Positions 48,012 to 61,304 of a DNA stretch of 64,000 bases are shown here, in pieces. Numbering within the stretch: position 1 is the stretch's first letter; each line of letters begins with the position of its first letter. The position numbers were made by a program, and so were the translations under genes. The notes under the pieces are model-generated. The model was not told the origin of the DNA. It ran no database searches and saw only the letters and a list, made by a program, of their open reading frames with translations. The DNA is from Gracilibacillus caseinilyticus (GTDB taxonomy: Bacteria > Bacillota > Bacilli > Bacillales > Amphibacillaceae), in the NCBI RefSeq assembly GCF_022919115.1, contig NZ_CP095072.1:4154001-4218000 (forward strand). The letters are read 5' to 3'.

Positions 48012-48033
48012 ACAAAGAAAACGATTTCTTTGT
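48012..48033. promoter_or_regulatory. Inverted repeat upstream of the importer promoter
   Basis: ACAAAGAAA and its exact complement TTTCTTTGT flank ACGA. It stands 37 bases upstream of the importer -35 box and could be a second regulator site. It also resembles cre with one mismatch. Confidence 0.45.
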
Positions 48034-48162
48034 TTGCTCAATAAACTAAAATGTTTATCTCAAATGCGAAAGCCTTGAGGTAACTGGACATAAAATGATC
48101 GGCCGCAGCAGTATCCAATTACCTTATATCCTTTCCTTATGTTCAATCTTTCTCCTGCTTAC

Positions 48163-48198
48163 AAAAAAAGAAACTGCATCACTGCAGCTTCTTTTTTT
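48163..48198 (-). terminator. Terminator of ydjO
   Basis: CTGCA/TGCAG core with A/T-rich extensions (AAAAAAGAA and TTCTTTTTTT), tetraloop TCAC. It follows the ydjO stop on the minus strand. Confidence 0.8.
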
Positions 48199-48203
48199 CC
48201 GTT

Positions 48204-48386
48204 CTATTTCAATTCGGGAATTACGCGTATTTCTTTCTTCATTTCTGACTGACAGATTGGACAAGATGGCTCTTCGTGAAAAGAATAATTTTCTCGCATC
48301 CATCCTTGGCAATCATCGCTGACACAAGACCAAACGTTTGTTTCAACATTTTTTACTGGTTCTTTTTCATTATTAAAGAAAGCCAT
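48204..48386 (-). CDS. ydjO: Small zinc-ribbon protein, YdjO family
   Basis: 60 residues with the pattern WSCVSDDCQGWMR and CPICQSEM, four Cys that can bind one metal. This is the arrangement of B. subtilis YdjO, a cold-inducible small protein of unknown function (69 residues). GGGAG lies eight bases before the ATG, and a terminator follows directly. It sits between lacZ and the importer and is probably unrelated to sugar use. Confidence 0.85.
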   Translation of the reverse strand: MAFFNNEKEPVKNVETNVWSCVSDDCQGWMRENYSFHEEPSCPICQSEMKKEIRVIPELK

Positions 48387-48446
48387 GTGGCACTCCCTTT
48401 CGTGGGTTTACCTATATTATACGCTTTTCCAATCATAAATACAAAA

Positions 48447-51590
<3,144 letters not shown>

Positions 51591-51597
51591 TCACTAA

Positions 51598-52666
<1,069 letters not shown>

Positions 52667-52674
<8 letters not shown>

Positions 52675-53446
52675 CTTTCTTATCGACAATATCTTTAAGG
52701 TTATGCAATGTCTGGGCATCCATCAAAAATTGCCTGTCGTCATCATCTTTGACAAATTCCATTAATACGTATCGGTTCATATTCGGATCCTGTTCGATTT
52801 TCTCTAAATAGAGCTCCCATTCATTCATTCCGCTTGCCAGCTGCATGCGATCGGTATAGGAGCGCCAATGGAAAATATGAACATTGCTTAGCCACTCTTT
52901 CAAATACTGAATGCTTGCCAACCGTTCTTCTACAGAAACATTGTTCGCTGGCTGCCAGTATAAGAATACATGCTGATGATTGATCGTTTCCATTAATTGT
53001 TTGGCACTTTCCTTCGTATCAGTTAACGTCCCCTCATGGTATTCAAGATGGATTGAAATATTTTCTTTTGCTGCGATATCAGCAATTCGTCTCGCATCTT
53101 CTGCCACTTTTTCCATATAGGCTTGGTCCGCATCGGCACTGCCTTGCATGCCCGCCCAAACGCGAATAGCAGGTGCTTCTAACCTTCTGGCTGTTTCTAG
53201 AATGGTTTCAAAATCAAACTCATTACCTGTATGATCTGCTAGTCGATAGTAGGAGCCATAAGAGCTTACTACTAAATCTCGTGACCTTGTGAGTTCTCCT
53301 ACTTGTTTCGCCACTTCATATTCACCAGGTGGTACATGGACATCTCCACCCCATTCGATTGCATCCAGTTTCGCCTCCATCGCTAAATCAATAAGCTGTT
53401 CAGGATTCTTATCACGGAACGTTACAGAACATAATCCTAATTTCAT
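52667..53446 (-). CDS. Sugar phosphate isomerase/epimerase (xylose isomerase-like TIM barrel)
   Basis: 259 residues, AP-endonuclease family 2 fold: start KLGLCSVTFRDKNPEQLIDLA, metal-site stretches DAIEWGGDVH and ISIHLEYHEGTL, then VHIFHW near the C-terminus. Members isomerise or epimerise sugars or inositols; the substrate is unclear. AAGGAGA precedes the ATG by eight bases. It may process a product of the lac genes or be an independent gene. Confidence 0.82.
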
Positions 53447-53664
53447 TGTTCGTCTCCTTTCTCATATTATCTTCAAAAATCGCGTTCTTCGTTCATTCTC
53501 TATTAAGCAGAAACCCTTAGTGATCCATTATGGATTGGTAGTGTTCCCTGCTAAGTATTGCTAGTAAATGATTCTGCTACTACACCTATTTCCCCCAACT
53601 CCCATTTCACAAACCAACTATATACCAACCTTATCCTAACAAAATTAAAAAATGAACAGCTACC

Positions 53665-54170
53665 GATAATATGGATTATATCAAGTGTAACTGTATGACA
53701 ATATAGTGATTTTGAGAGATTATATCTGCTTAGCAAAGCTCCGGAAATATGCTCCGCGTCCTGTGGGCACGGGAGTCTCCGCATATTTCCTACGCTTGAG
53801 TGAAGTACTACAACGAGTGGAACAGCTAAAAGCAGTGGTGCTAGGCATTATACGTCATCAGAATAAGGTATTAATCATGAAAATAGTGCTCCATATTCTA
53901 CCTGCTGCAATAGTTATAGAACTATTCATGAGCGTAGGCCAACCATGTAGACTCCCGCGGGACCGTGCAGGTGCTGAAGATCCACTTTGTCTGCACCTGT
54001 AACGCTTCGAAATAGGCTTCCTCGGTGCAAGGCAACAGAGAAGTGATTCGAGTAGTAGCCTAGCTTCAGCCGTGCCCCGCAGGACGCGGAGTGATTGGCC
54101 GGAGCGGTCTGCCAGCACATGAACAATTTCAATATTATTACATAGTTAGTTGACAGAATCCATATTATTG
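53665..54170. repeat. Mosaic intergenic repeat, copy R4 (long form)
   Basis: About 505 bases. Left end ATAATATGGATTATATCAA and right end TTGACAGAATCCATATTAT are inverted repeats with two mismatches, the clearest termini of the family. Contents: CTCCGCGTCCTGTGGGCACGG, GGAGTCTCCGCATATTTCC, the GTGCTAGGCATTAT module, GTAGACTCCCGCGGGA, CAGGTGCTGAAGATCC, a block that is the reverse complement of the R2/R3 left arm (GAGTAGTAGCCTAGCTTCAG), then the common right arm. The 218 bases from 53447 to the repeat hold nothing recognisable. Confidence 0.9.
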
Positions 54171-54254
54171 AAACCTAAATTTTTATATTCTCACTCAATC
54201 TTAATTGCGATTTGTCATTTAGAAGATACCTATATGTATGCTTTCCTAACGTGC

Positions 54255-54302
54255 AAAAAAGAACCAACAAGCAGCTGGTGTGGGTACTTGTTGATTCTTT
54301 TC
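54255..54302 (-). terminator. Terminator of the 54304-54921 gene
   Basis: CTTGTTG/CAACAAG stem extended by AAGAA/TTCTT with one mismatch, 15-base loop, then six T on the minus strand. It starts two bases after the stop. Confidence 0.82.
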
Positions 54303-54303
54303 T

Positions 54304-54921
54304 TTAGGATTCTAGCAAGGTTTCGAGAATTTGTTTGGTGCGGTCTTTCTTTTCTGTGCTGGCAGGAATGATGAGGATGCGGTCCTGGAATGCCTCATTG
54401 TCATTAAATACGTCGAGTTGGTTCGTTCCGATTCCAAGTACTTCCCCTTTACCAAACTGATAAAATTCCACACCTTGTGCTTCTAATGCTTCCATATCGG
54501 CTACTTCTGCAAAGTTGACTAAGCCTTCCTGATCCGCCATTTCCTGGGCCATCGTTTCATCGGTTACCATGATATCCACCATGCCAGTTGCAATTCTCGC
54601 CATTAATTTCTGTACCTGCTCAGGTGACTGTTCTGATAACGAGCCGCCATTAGAGAGAATATTATCTGATACAATTTTAAAACTATCAAAATACTCCTCA
54701 TTCAGATCCTGCGAGAATTGATCGGTTACATCGTAAGGAATCTGGCTAAGTACCATCAACTCATAAGTTTCTTCCTCTTCCTGAAAGATAGTAGTTAAAA
54801 TCGACACAAGAAATGCTACACCAAGAACGATACCGAATATATGTAATTTATAGTACTCCCATATATAATCTACTGCTTCCTTAAAAGACATCGTTCGCAA
54901 TGTTTCCCATAACTTTTTCAT
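54304..54921 (-). CDS. Single-span membrane protein of unknown function
   Basis: 205 residues. One membrane helix (IFGIVLGVAFLVSILTTIF, about 28-46) follows a basic cytoplasmic N-terminus. The remaining 155 residues are acidic and extracellular, with alternating strand and helix that may resemble a truncated solute-binding fold. I do not recognise the family. A cre-like match, ATGAAATCGCAATCA, lies at 54985-54999, about 64 bases upstream. It forms its own transcription unit. Confidence 0.6.
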   Translation of the reverse strand: MKKLWETLRTMSFKEAVDYIWEYYKLHIFGIVLGVAFLVSILTTIFQEEEETYELMVLSQIPYDVTDQFSQDLNEEYFDSFKIVSDNILSNGGSLSEQSPEQVQKLMARIATGMVDIMVTDETMAQEMADQEGLVNFAEVADMEALEAQGVEFYQFGKGEVLGIGTNQLDVFNDNEAFQDRILIIPASTEKKDRTKQILETLLES

Positions 54922-54984
54922 CGTGACGCCATCCCCCTGCTTTTGTTGCTTTCTCTATGTTGAGTATATCATACTTACACACAA

Positions 54985-54999
54985 ATGAAATCGCAATCA
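54985..54999. promoter_or_regulatory. Candidate cre site
   Basis: ATGAAATCGCAATCA on the plus strand agrees with WTGNAANCGNWNNCW at all fixed positions. It lies ahead of the unknown membrane protein gene. Chance matches to so loose a motif are possible. Confidence 0.4.
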
Positions 55000-55040
55000 T
55001 TTCATTTTTACACTTTTTCCTTTATAGACTGATTCCGTCA

Positions 55041-56048
55041 TCAGTCTAATTGATTTACTAGCCAATCATATGCCTTTCGACCACTAATTTCATGCGCGCC
55101 AGGAAAAATATCATAGGCGAAATTTTGCTGACGGTTATGATAACATTCCTCTATTTCAGTGATTGCTTCTTTGACAAATTGATTAGGAAAAATACGATCA
55201 TGCTCACCAGACTCTATGAACAAACTCCTTGGTGAAATTAATGAAATCCATTCTGGTAGTTCTGCGTAATTCAAAATACCAGGAATATAATTATCAATAC
55301 AATGATGCATTGCCATAATGCTTCCCTTAAACGTATTCGTAAAGCCCGTCAGCACAGTAGCTTTGATACGAGAATCCAGTGCAGCTGTGTAGGCTGATAT
55401 TAAAGCACCACCAGAAAATCCCATGATTCCTTGTTTATCCCTATCTACGTCCTCTAACGTTTCGATATAATCCAGAATACGACGTGCTTCCCAAATCCGT
55501 AAACCAGCAATTGTTTTTCCTTCCATCAATAGATTCGTTGCCATCGCTTCACACGAATTCTGTTTACCTGCCTCAATATCTCTAGTCAGTCTGCGCTCAC
55601 CAAAACCAATCACTTCAGGTGCGAAAACTTTAAAACCCCTTTTCACCAGTTCCACTGCGAATTGACTGTGGATCCCTGCCTTCTGCTGTGTTTCCCCATT
55701 TTCACTTACCCCGAGTGCCTCTTTCACTCCATTACCATGACCGTGAAGTGCTAATACTGCCGGATATGCTGCCTGCTTTTTCGAAGGGGTCAGCACATAC
55801 ACAGGAATGTCAATCATCTGAGTAATCGGCAGGGTAATCCTTTCCCGTATATAGCCATCAGTTTCCACTGTTTCTATTAACTCAGGTTGCATATCTACTT
55901 TCGTTTCATCCAAATAAGAAAAATCACCAAGCAATTCTAATAATCTACTTTTCAATGCCAGCTTTCTTTCCACTGGTCCTACTGCTTTCACTGAATCTTC
56001 TATCGCATTGGTGTAAAATTGATTAAACAATTGATCTAGTTGATTCAT
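55041..56048 (-). CDS. Alpha/beta hydrolase family protein (acetyl-xylan-esterase-like)
   Basis: 335 residues from ATG 56048, chosen because GAGGGAG lies eight bases upstream; an ATG at 56078 is in frame without a site. The nucleophile is S212 in GFSGGA, the likely acid is the Asp in ESGEHDRIF and the His is in PGAHE. The oxyanion-region stretch ALHGHGNG (about 98-105) is typical. No signal peptide. Substrate unknown; carbohydrate esters are plausible given the surrounding genes. A LacI-type palindrome AAAACGTTTT lies at 56084-56093 in the promoter region. Confidence 0.82.
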   Translation of the reverse strand: MNQLDQLFNQFYTNAIEDSVKAVGPVERKLALKSRLLELLGDFSYLDETKVDMQPELIETVETDGYIRERITLPITQMIDIPVYVLTPSKKQAAYPAVLALHGHGNGVKEALGVSENGETQQKAGIHSQFAVELVKRGFKVFAPEVIGFGERRLTRDIEAGKQNSCEAMATNLLMEGKTIAGLRIWEARRILDYIETLEDVDRDKQGIMGFSGGALISAYTAALDSRIKATVLTGFTNTFKGSIMAMHHCIDNYIPGILNYAELPEWISLISPRSLFIESGEHDRIFPNQFVKEAITEIEECYHNRQQNFAYDIFPGAHEISGRKAYDWLVNQLD

Positions 56049-56166
56049 AAGTCCAACTCCCTCTATTTGTTTATTCATTTATGAAAACGTTTTAAATATA
56101 CCCCTATTATATATGATTTATATTGCTAGCGAAAAGGAAAAATATCTACTTTTTACATAATTGCAA

Positions 56167-57024
56167 TTACACCTTGAATTCTTTAGGAATTGGTGACTCA
56201 AATCGGAGTCTTTTTTTTGTAATTGGATGGATCAGCTGCAACACCTGCGCATGCAATCCCAACCTGCCAATCGTGTTTATATTTGCTCCGTATTTCTTAT
56301 CTCCAACAATCGGATGACCGATATCGGACATATGAACCCGAATTTGATTTTTTCTGCCAGTTTGCAATTGAATGGAAACTAATGATTTTTCTTGTCCTGT
56401 TTTTAAGAGCTGATATGTGGTGATGGCCTCTTTTCCATCACCTGGTTTATGACTCGAATACATCTTAAACCCGCTCGATTCTTTTAACCACGACGTAATG
56501 GTGTCTTTTGGTGATTGGACTTTTCCCTCAACAAGTGCTACATAAGTACGTTCTACCACTAGTGATTTCCAATTATTTTGCAGTTGCTGTTTAACTTTTT
56601 CCGACTTGGCAAACACCATCACACCTGACGTATCACGGTCTAATCGATGGACAATAAATATGCGATTTTGCTTATCTTTGGTCTTTACATATTGTGTTAA
56701 TTGTTTGTATGCGGTCATTTGCTTTTCTTTTTCTGTAGCAATCGATAACAAACCGGATGCCTTATCAATAACGATAAGTGATGCATCCTCATAAAGAAGC
56801 TTCATGTTGTCAAAGGACGTAGCTTTATGGACAGCATTCGATTGGATCGATACCGTCGCTCCTGGTTGTAGCAAGTAATTGTGCTGGGTAATACTTTGAT
56901 CATTCACATATACCTGTCCTCTTTTTAATATCGATTTCACCGCATTTCTGCTTTTATTCTCCATATTCTCGATTAAAAACGGTAAAAGTTCTGTTTTTGA
57001 TTCTATGTTAAATTGCTTCGTCAT
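56167..57024 (-). CDS. RluA family RNA pseudouridine synthase
   Basis: 285 residues from ATG 57024 with GGAGG upstream. An S4-like RNA-binding domain (about 15-70) is followed by the synthase domain with catalytic D129 in HRLDRDTSGVM, then TGRKNQIRVH and GHPIVGDKKYG. It modifies uridines in rRNA or tRNA; which site is not readable. It is transcribed away from the antiporter gene at 57147. Confidence 0.92.
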   Translation of the reverse strand: MTKQFNIESKTELLPFLIENMENKSRNAVKSILKRGQVYVNDQSITQHNYLLQPGATVSIQSNAVHKATSFDNMKLLYEDASLIVIDKASGLLSIATEKEKQMTAYKQLTQYVKTKDKQNRIFIVHRLDRDTSGVMVFAKSEKVKQQLQNNWKSLVVERTYVALVEGKVQSPKDTITSWLKESSGFKMYSSHKPGDGKEAITTYQLLKTGQEKSLVSIQLQTGRKNQIRVHMSDIGHPIVGDKKYGANINTIGRLGLHAQVLQLIHPITKKRLRFESPIPKEFKV

Positions 57025-57146
57025 TGTTAATCCTCCATTCCCCTTTATTATATCCCTTTTCATACATAAATGGTAATACGGATCGAATAGTTTCTAACCA
57101 AATCATGCATGCTAAAGAAAAAGACTGTCATAAAGGAATGATTTCT

Positions 57147-58538
57147 TTGGAAGGTAGCTGGATCTCCCTTATTCCATTTTGTATCGTTATTATCACTGCT
57201 ATTAAAACAAAACAGGTATTTCCAGGCTTGACGCTTGGTTTAATTGTTGGTTGTTACATTATCAATCCATCCATAGTTGGCGGGATGGAACAAGCTGCCC
57301 AATACATTGTCGAAAGTCTGACAGATATCAATAATTTGAAAATTATTATCTTTTTATATATGTTCTCCGGACTCGTCGGGATTATGAAAGCATCTGGTGG
57401 AATTAAAGGTTTTGTGAAAGCAGCCTCTACCAAAATTCATTCCAGAAAACAGGCACTGCTGTTAACATGGGCTTCTACACTTGGCACATTCAGTGCACCA
57501 AGCTTTCGTATCGTAACCGTTGCTCCGATTATGAAAGCATTATTACAAAAAATTAACATGACGCGCAAAGAACTAGCGTTTATGATTGAAACAAGTACAC
57601 AACCCGTTATCGTGTTAATTCCCATCGCTACGGCATTTGTCGGATATATGGTATCAGTAATTGAGATGGGCTTACAAAATCAGGGGATTGAGGCTGACGC
57701 TTATTCATTATACATCCAGAGTATCCCTTTTAATTTCTTTGCAATTTCGATGATCATTATCGGTACACTGTTTGTCTGGTTCCGTCATCCGAAGAAGGTG
57801 GACAGTGAAGCCCGTAACCCGGAACAGATTAAGGAGTCTACTCAAGCAGATGAAGAAGAGGTGCCGAGTAAACCATGGAATTTGATTGTTCCGGTTGCCT
57901 TAGTTATTCTTCTGACACTAATACTAACTTGGTTGGACGGGGTAAAACAAGGTTATACATCCTTCCAGGCATTCATTGAAGCAGATGTCTTGCAGGCGAT
58001 GGTTGTTGCCCTGTTCTTCACATTACTGATCACGATCTGCATGCTGATCGCGCAAAAGCAAAAGTTAAAAAAAATCATACATGAATTTATCGAGGCTGGG
58101 AATAACTTAATGTCGGTGATTTTATTATTGTCAGTCGTCTGGGCATTATCCTCTGTAACCGAGGAATTAGGATTTTCTACTTTTGTAACCAATAACGTGG
58201 ACTGGGTACCGCAAATGCTGATTCCACCAGTAATGTTTCTAATCGGTTCGTTTGTTTCCTACTTTATCGGGTCTTCATGGGGAACATGGGGCATTCTGAT
58301 GCCACTTGGCATATCACTTGCACAAGCAGCCGATGCTTCTTTACCATTAGTGATAGGGGCAGTTTTTGCCAGTGGATCGTTTGGCTCAATTGCTTCCCCA
58401 TTGAGTGACAATAATAATACAATAGCTGGCTTGCTGAATATTAATGCAATGGATTATGCCCGCTATAAGCTACTTCCAGCACTGATTGCTCTTGGCATAT
58501 CGACTATTTTATACAGTATTATGACATTTATCTTATAA
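57147..58538 (+). CDS. NhaC family Na+/H+ antiporter
   Basis: 463 residues. I place the start at TTG 57147 because AAAGGA lies nine bases upstream and the product EGSWISLIPFCIVI then matches the family N-terminus; upstream ATG codons at 57024, 57105 and 57138 have poor sites. It has about twelve membrane helices, with the family motif SSWGTWGILMPLGISLA and the late SPLSDNNNTIAGL. It probably exports Na+ in exchange for H+, useful in saline or alkaline habitats. A charged cytoplasmic loop (about 215-245) is present. Confidence 0.9.
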   Translation: MEGSWISLIPFCIVIITAIKTKQVFPGLTLGLIVGCYIINPSIVGGMEQAAQYIVESLTDINNLKIIIFLYMFSGLVGIMKASGGIKGFVKAASTKIHSRKQALLLTWASTLGTFSAPSFRIVTVAPIMKALLQKINMTRKELAFMIETSTQPVIVLIPIATAFVGYMVSVIEMGLQNQGIEADAYSLYIQSIPFNFFAISMIIIGTLFVWFRHPKKVDSEARNPEQIKESTQADEEEVPSKPWNLIVPVALVILLTLILTWLDGVKQGYTSFQAFIEADVLQAMVVALFFTLLITICMLIAQKQKLKKIIHEFIEAGNNLMSVILLLSVVWALSSVTEELGFSTFVTNNVDWVPQMLIPPVMFLIGSFVSYFIGSSWGTWGILMPLGISLAQAADASLPLVIGAVFASGSFGSIASPLSDNNNTIAGLLNINAMDYARYKLLPALIALGISTILYSIMTFIL

Positions 58539-58555
58539 GGAAAGTGGCGATTAGC

Positions 58556-59401
58556 ATGTATTCGAATCATTTTATCGAAACCAATGACGGTATACAAATA
58601 TTTTATCAGACATGGATTCCTGAACGAGTAAATGCAGTACTGATATTAGTCCATGGAGCTGGCGAGCATTCTGGTATGTATCAGGCGATCTTTGAACAAT
58701 GTCTTGCTCAGGATATCGCTGTAGTTGCCCCTGACTTGCGAGGGTTTGGCCAATCAGAAGGAGCAAGAGGTCATATTAATACGTTTCATGACTATGTCGA
58801 AGACTTACATGCCGTTGTAGAGTTAATTGCCTCACAGTTTGAGGCACGTCCTATTTTTTTATTCGGTCACAGTCTTGGTGGGCTGATTGTCATTCGATAC
58901 AGCCAGTTATATGGTTATCAAACCAATGGTGTCATCTTATCTTCTCCAGCCCTGGCATTACGTGTACCGATTCCATATATCGGCAGAAAAATATTGAAAA
59001 TTTTCGCCAGCGTCACGCCATCATTAGCATTGAATCCGATGAAGTGGCAAAAAATCATTGAAAAAAATAAAAAACTGAAGCCCTATCTGCCGAAAGAAAA
59101 AAGTTTGCGAATTGATCCGCTGATGAATACCGAATACACACCGAGATGGCTATCCGAACTGGTACACAATGGCCTGCACGCGATCAGTGATGCTGGGTTG
59201 ATCCGCTTTCCGGTATTATGTATTTATGATCAACATGATCCGATTGTCCATCCCAACGTTATTCAGCATTTTTTCAATTCCATTACGATTAAAGATAAGC
59301 AATTTGTTCGTTTTCACGAAGGCATCCATCACCCTTTCATTGTGCACACTCAGGAAGTTGCTGTAAGAAATGCGATGGAGTGGATTCATCATCGGTACTA
59401 A
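58556..59401 (+). CDS. Alpha/beta hydrolase, monoacylglycerol lipase type
   Basis: 281 residues. The Hydrolase_4 (serine aminopeptidase S33) domain includes LVHGAGEHSG, the nucleophile S106 in FGHSLGG, the acid in CIYDQHDPIV and the His in GIHHPFIVH. It probably cleaves lipid esters or lysophospholipids in the cytoplasm. The start is ATG 58556; a GTG at 58544 is possible but too close to AAGGAAA. It follows the antiporter by 17 bases and is likely co-transcribed. Confidence 0.88.
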   Translation: MYSNHFIETNDGIQIFYQTWIPERVNAVLILVHGAGEHSGMYQAIFEQCLAQDIAVVAPDLRGFGQSEGARGHINTFHDYVEDLHAVVELIASQFEARPIFLFGHSLGGLIVIRYSQLYGYQTNGVILSSPALALRVPIPYIGRKILKIFASVTPSLALNPMKWQKIIEKNKKLKPYLPKEKSLRIDPLMNTEYTPRWLSELVHNGLHAISDAGLIRFPVLCIYDQHDPIVHPNVIQHFFNSITIKDKQFVRFHEGIHHPFIVHTQEVAVRNAMEWIHHRY

Positions 59402-59445
59402 CGTTGCTGTAAAAGTAGCAAAAAATGCATCGCAGATTCCGATAT

Positions 59446-59480
59446 GAACCTTCCTATCCAGTGTTCGGACAGGAAAGTTC
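59446..59480. terminator. Possible terminator between convergent genes
   Basis: Imperfect stem GAAC-TTCCT-TCC with GGA-AGGAA-GTTC and a seven-base loop. There is no clear T tract, so function is uncertain. Confidence 0.4.
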
Positions 59481-59512
59481 TTGAATTTAATGGCGACCCT
59501 TCAACCACGCCG

Positions 59513-60169
59513 TTACTGTTTGTTCCAATCAAAATCTATCGTATTAAGAAAAGCCTTCGCTAGCACGGTGTGGCCATTAGCATTTGGATGGACACGGTCC
59601 CATGCGAGAGTGGCTGGATATAAGTGCTCCAGGACTTGATTAAAAGCTGCTTGGGTATCGATAAACAATGTCTGGTGTTTTTCTGCAGTCTGTTTCACCA
59701 CTTCTCCATAGCGATCCATAGTTGCCCGCATCTCATCTGCAGGATTTGGCTCGATATAGTAAGGTGTCATCAGTATGATCTGTTCTGCCGATTGTTTCGC
59801 TGTTGCTATAAGTTCATCTAACTTCTCTCGGTATTCTTCAATATAAACGTGCTGATGTTTAATAAATGGTGAGTCGAACTGACGCCACACGTCGTTAATA
59901 CCAATCATAACCGATAACCAATCCGAATTTTGATCAAGTACATCCTCTTGCCAGCGTGCTTTTAAATCTCTTACCGTGTTACCTGACAATCCTTTATTCA
60001 CAGTACGAATACCTAACTCCGGATACGTCGATTGTAAAAAGGAATCCACCAGTGACACATAGCCAGTACCTAATGCTTGAAAGAGTCCCTCACCGTGAGG
60101 CTTTGCCCGGTCACAATCTGTTACCGAATCTCCGATAAATAGCAATTTTTGATCTTTTTTCAGCTTCAT
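59513..60169 (-). CDS. SGNH/GDSL family hydrolase
   Basis: 218 residues from ATG 60169 with GGAGG upstream. Block I FIGDSVTDCDR with nucleophile S15, block II KGLSGN, block III MIGINDVWR, and block V HPNANGH with the catalytic His. No signal peptide, so it is cytoplasmic. It probably deacetylates imported oligosaccharides, since it follows glycosidase genes in one transcript and lies 15 bases after the oxidoreductase stop. Confidence 0.88.
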   Translation of the reverse strand: MKLKKDQKLLFIGDSVTDCDRAKPHGEGLFQALGTGYVSLVDSFLQSTYPELGIRTVNKGLSGNTVRDLKARWQEDVLDQNSDWLSVMIGINDVWRQFDSPFIKHQHVYIEEYREKLDELIATAKQSAEQIILMTPYYIEPNPADEMRATMDRYGEVVKQTAEKHQTLFIDTQAAFNQVLEHLYPATLAWDRVHPNANGHTVLAKAFLNTIDFDWNKQ

Positions 60170-60184
60170 CTTATCTTCCTCCAT

Positions 60185-61201
60185 TTACAATAATACTTTT
60201 TTATTCGTCTTCGCACTTTCAATCGCGGCAAATACCATCCGCAAACTGTGGATATTATCATGGCAATCTGTTTCTGCTCTCCTATTCGATTCCAGTGCAG
60301 CAAACATTTCATCTAAGCAACCATGATGCTGTTCGTTACCGTGCCAGGCATTACTGACTTGTTGACGGTCCAGTTCTCGAAAAAAGGATGATGCGTTGGT
60401 ATCCTGCACCGTTTCGATTTCAAGGTGTTCAAAACCATCCCATTTAGCTGTTCCTTTCGTACCAATCACTCGCCAATCACCGTTCCATGATGTACGTAGA
60501 CCTTCGGCAGCCCAGGACCCTCTATAAGTAAATACAGCACCATTTTCCATTTCAAAAATACAGACAGCAGCAGCTTTACCTTCATACCATGATTCCCTTG
60601 GATTATAAGCATGACAATAAACGGATACAGCATTACTTTGCGAAAGGAACCTAGCCTGATCAAATGTATGTATCGCCATATCTACTAAAAGCGGGTGTTC
60701 CATTTGTTCTCGAAAACCACCGAAATGAGGCGCTAAATAAAAATCCACATTCAATGTATGGACATCCCCCAACTGCTGTTGATCAATCAGGCTTTGTAAT
60801 GTTCGTATTTCATTTAAATAACGACGATTTTGCATGACACTGTACTGTTTTCCCGTCGCTCTGGTCAATTGTACGATCTCATCGGCATCTGTTATAGACT
60901 CTGCCATCGGTTTCTCACCGAATACATGACAACCTGACTGAAGCGCAGTCAATACCACTTGTTTATGAGCAGCCGGAATCGTAACATCAAAGACTAATGT
61001 CGCCTTGGTCTCTTGGATGGCTAACGCTAGATCCGTATAGACCGGCACCTCTAAGTTACGTTCTATTACTTTTTGTTCAGCTGCTTTTCGATCAAGATCA
61101 ACGAGTGCTACAATTTCTGCATTTGTTCTTGCTTGTGCATCATCGAGCCATATGTTTGCCATGCCACCACAGCCTACTACTATAATTTTGTAATCAACAA
61201 T
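60185..61201 (-). CDS. Gfo/Idh/MocA family oxidoreductase with uncertain start
   Basis: About 339 residues. The Rossmann motif IIVVGCGGMANIWL is at the very start, the catalytic-Lys motif GEKPMAE near 93-99, and the C-terminal sugar-binding domain contains PLLVDMAIHTFDQARFL. The start is odd: a strong AAGGAGGAG (61208-61216) is followed by ATT ATT ATT GTT GAT, with no ATG, GTG or TTG in frame. The nearest in-frame ATG (61303) lies before the GH31 terminator and codes for non-family sequence. A rare ATT start at 61201 or a sequence error is possible. Dehydrogenation of a sugar released by the glycosidases is inferred. Confidence 0.82.
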   Translation of the reverse strand: MVDYKIIVVGCGGMANIWLDDAQARTNAEIVALVDLDRKAAEQKVIERNLEVPVYTDLALAIQETKATLVFDVTIPAAHKQVVLTALQSGCHVFGEKPMAESITDADEIVQLTRATGKQYSVMQNRRYLNEIRTLQSLIDQQQLGDVHTLNVDFYLAPHFGGFREQMEHPLLVDMAIHTFDQARFLSQSNAVSVYCHAYNPRESWYEGKAAAVCIFEMENGAVFTYRGSWAAEGLRTSWNGDWRVIGTKGTAKWDGFEHLEIETVQDTNASSFFRELDRQQVSNAWHGNEQHHGCLDEMFAALESNRRAETDCHDNIHSLRMVFAAIESAKTNKKVLL

Positions 61202-61263
61202 AATAATCTCCTCCTTGGGATTTATGATAGCGGATTCACCATTGAATTTCCACCATTTAAAAT

Positions 61264-61297
61264 GGGCAAAAATGGCTGCAACACAAAAGCTGCAGCC
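61264..61297 (-). terminator. Terminator between alpha-xylosidase and oxidoreductase genes
   Basis: GGCTGCA (61291-61297) pairs with TGCAGCC (61274-61280) around a 10-base loop, then ATTTTTGCCC on the minus strand. It lies eight bases after the GH31 stop, so the downstream genes may be expressed at a lower level or from their own promoter. Confidence 0.75.
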
Positions 61298-61304
61298 AGA
61301 CAAA

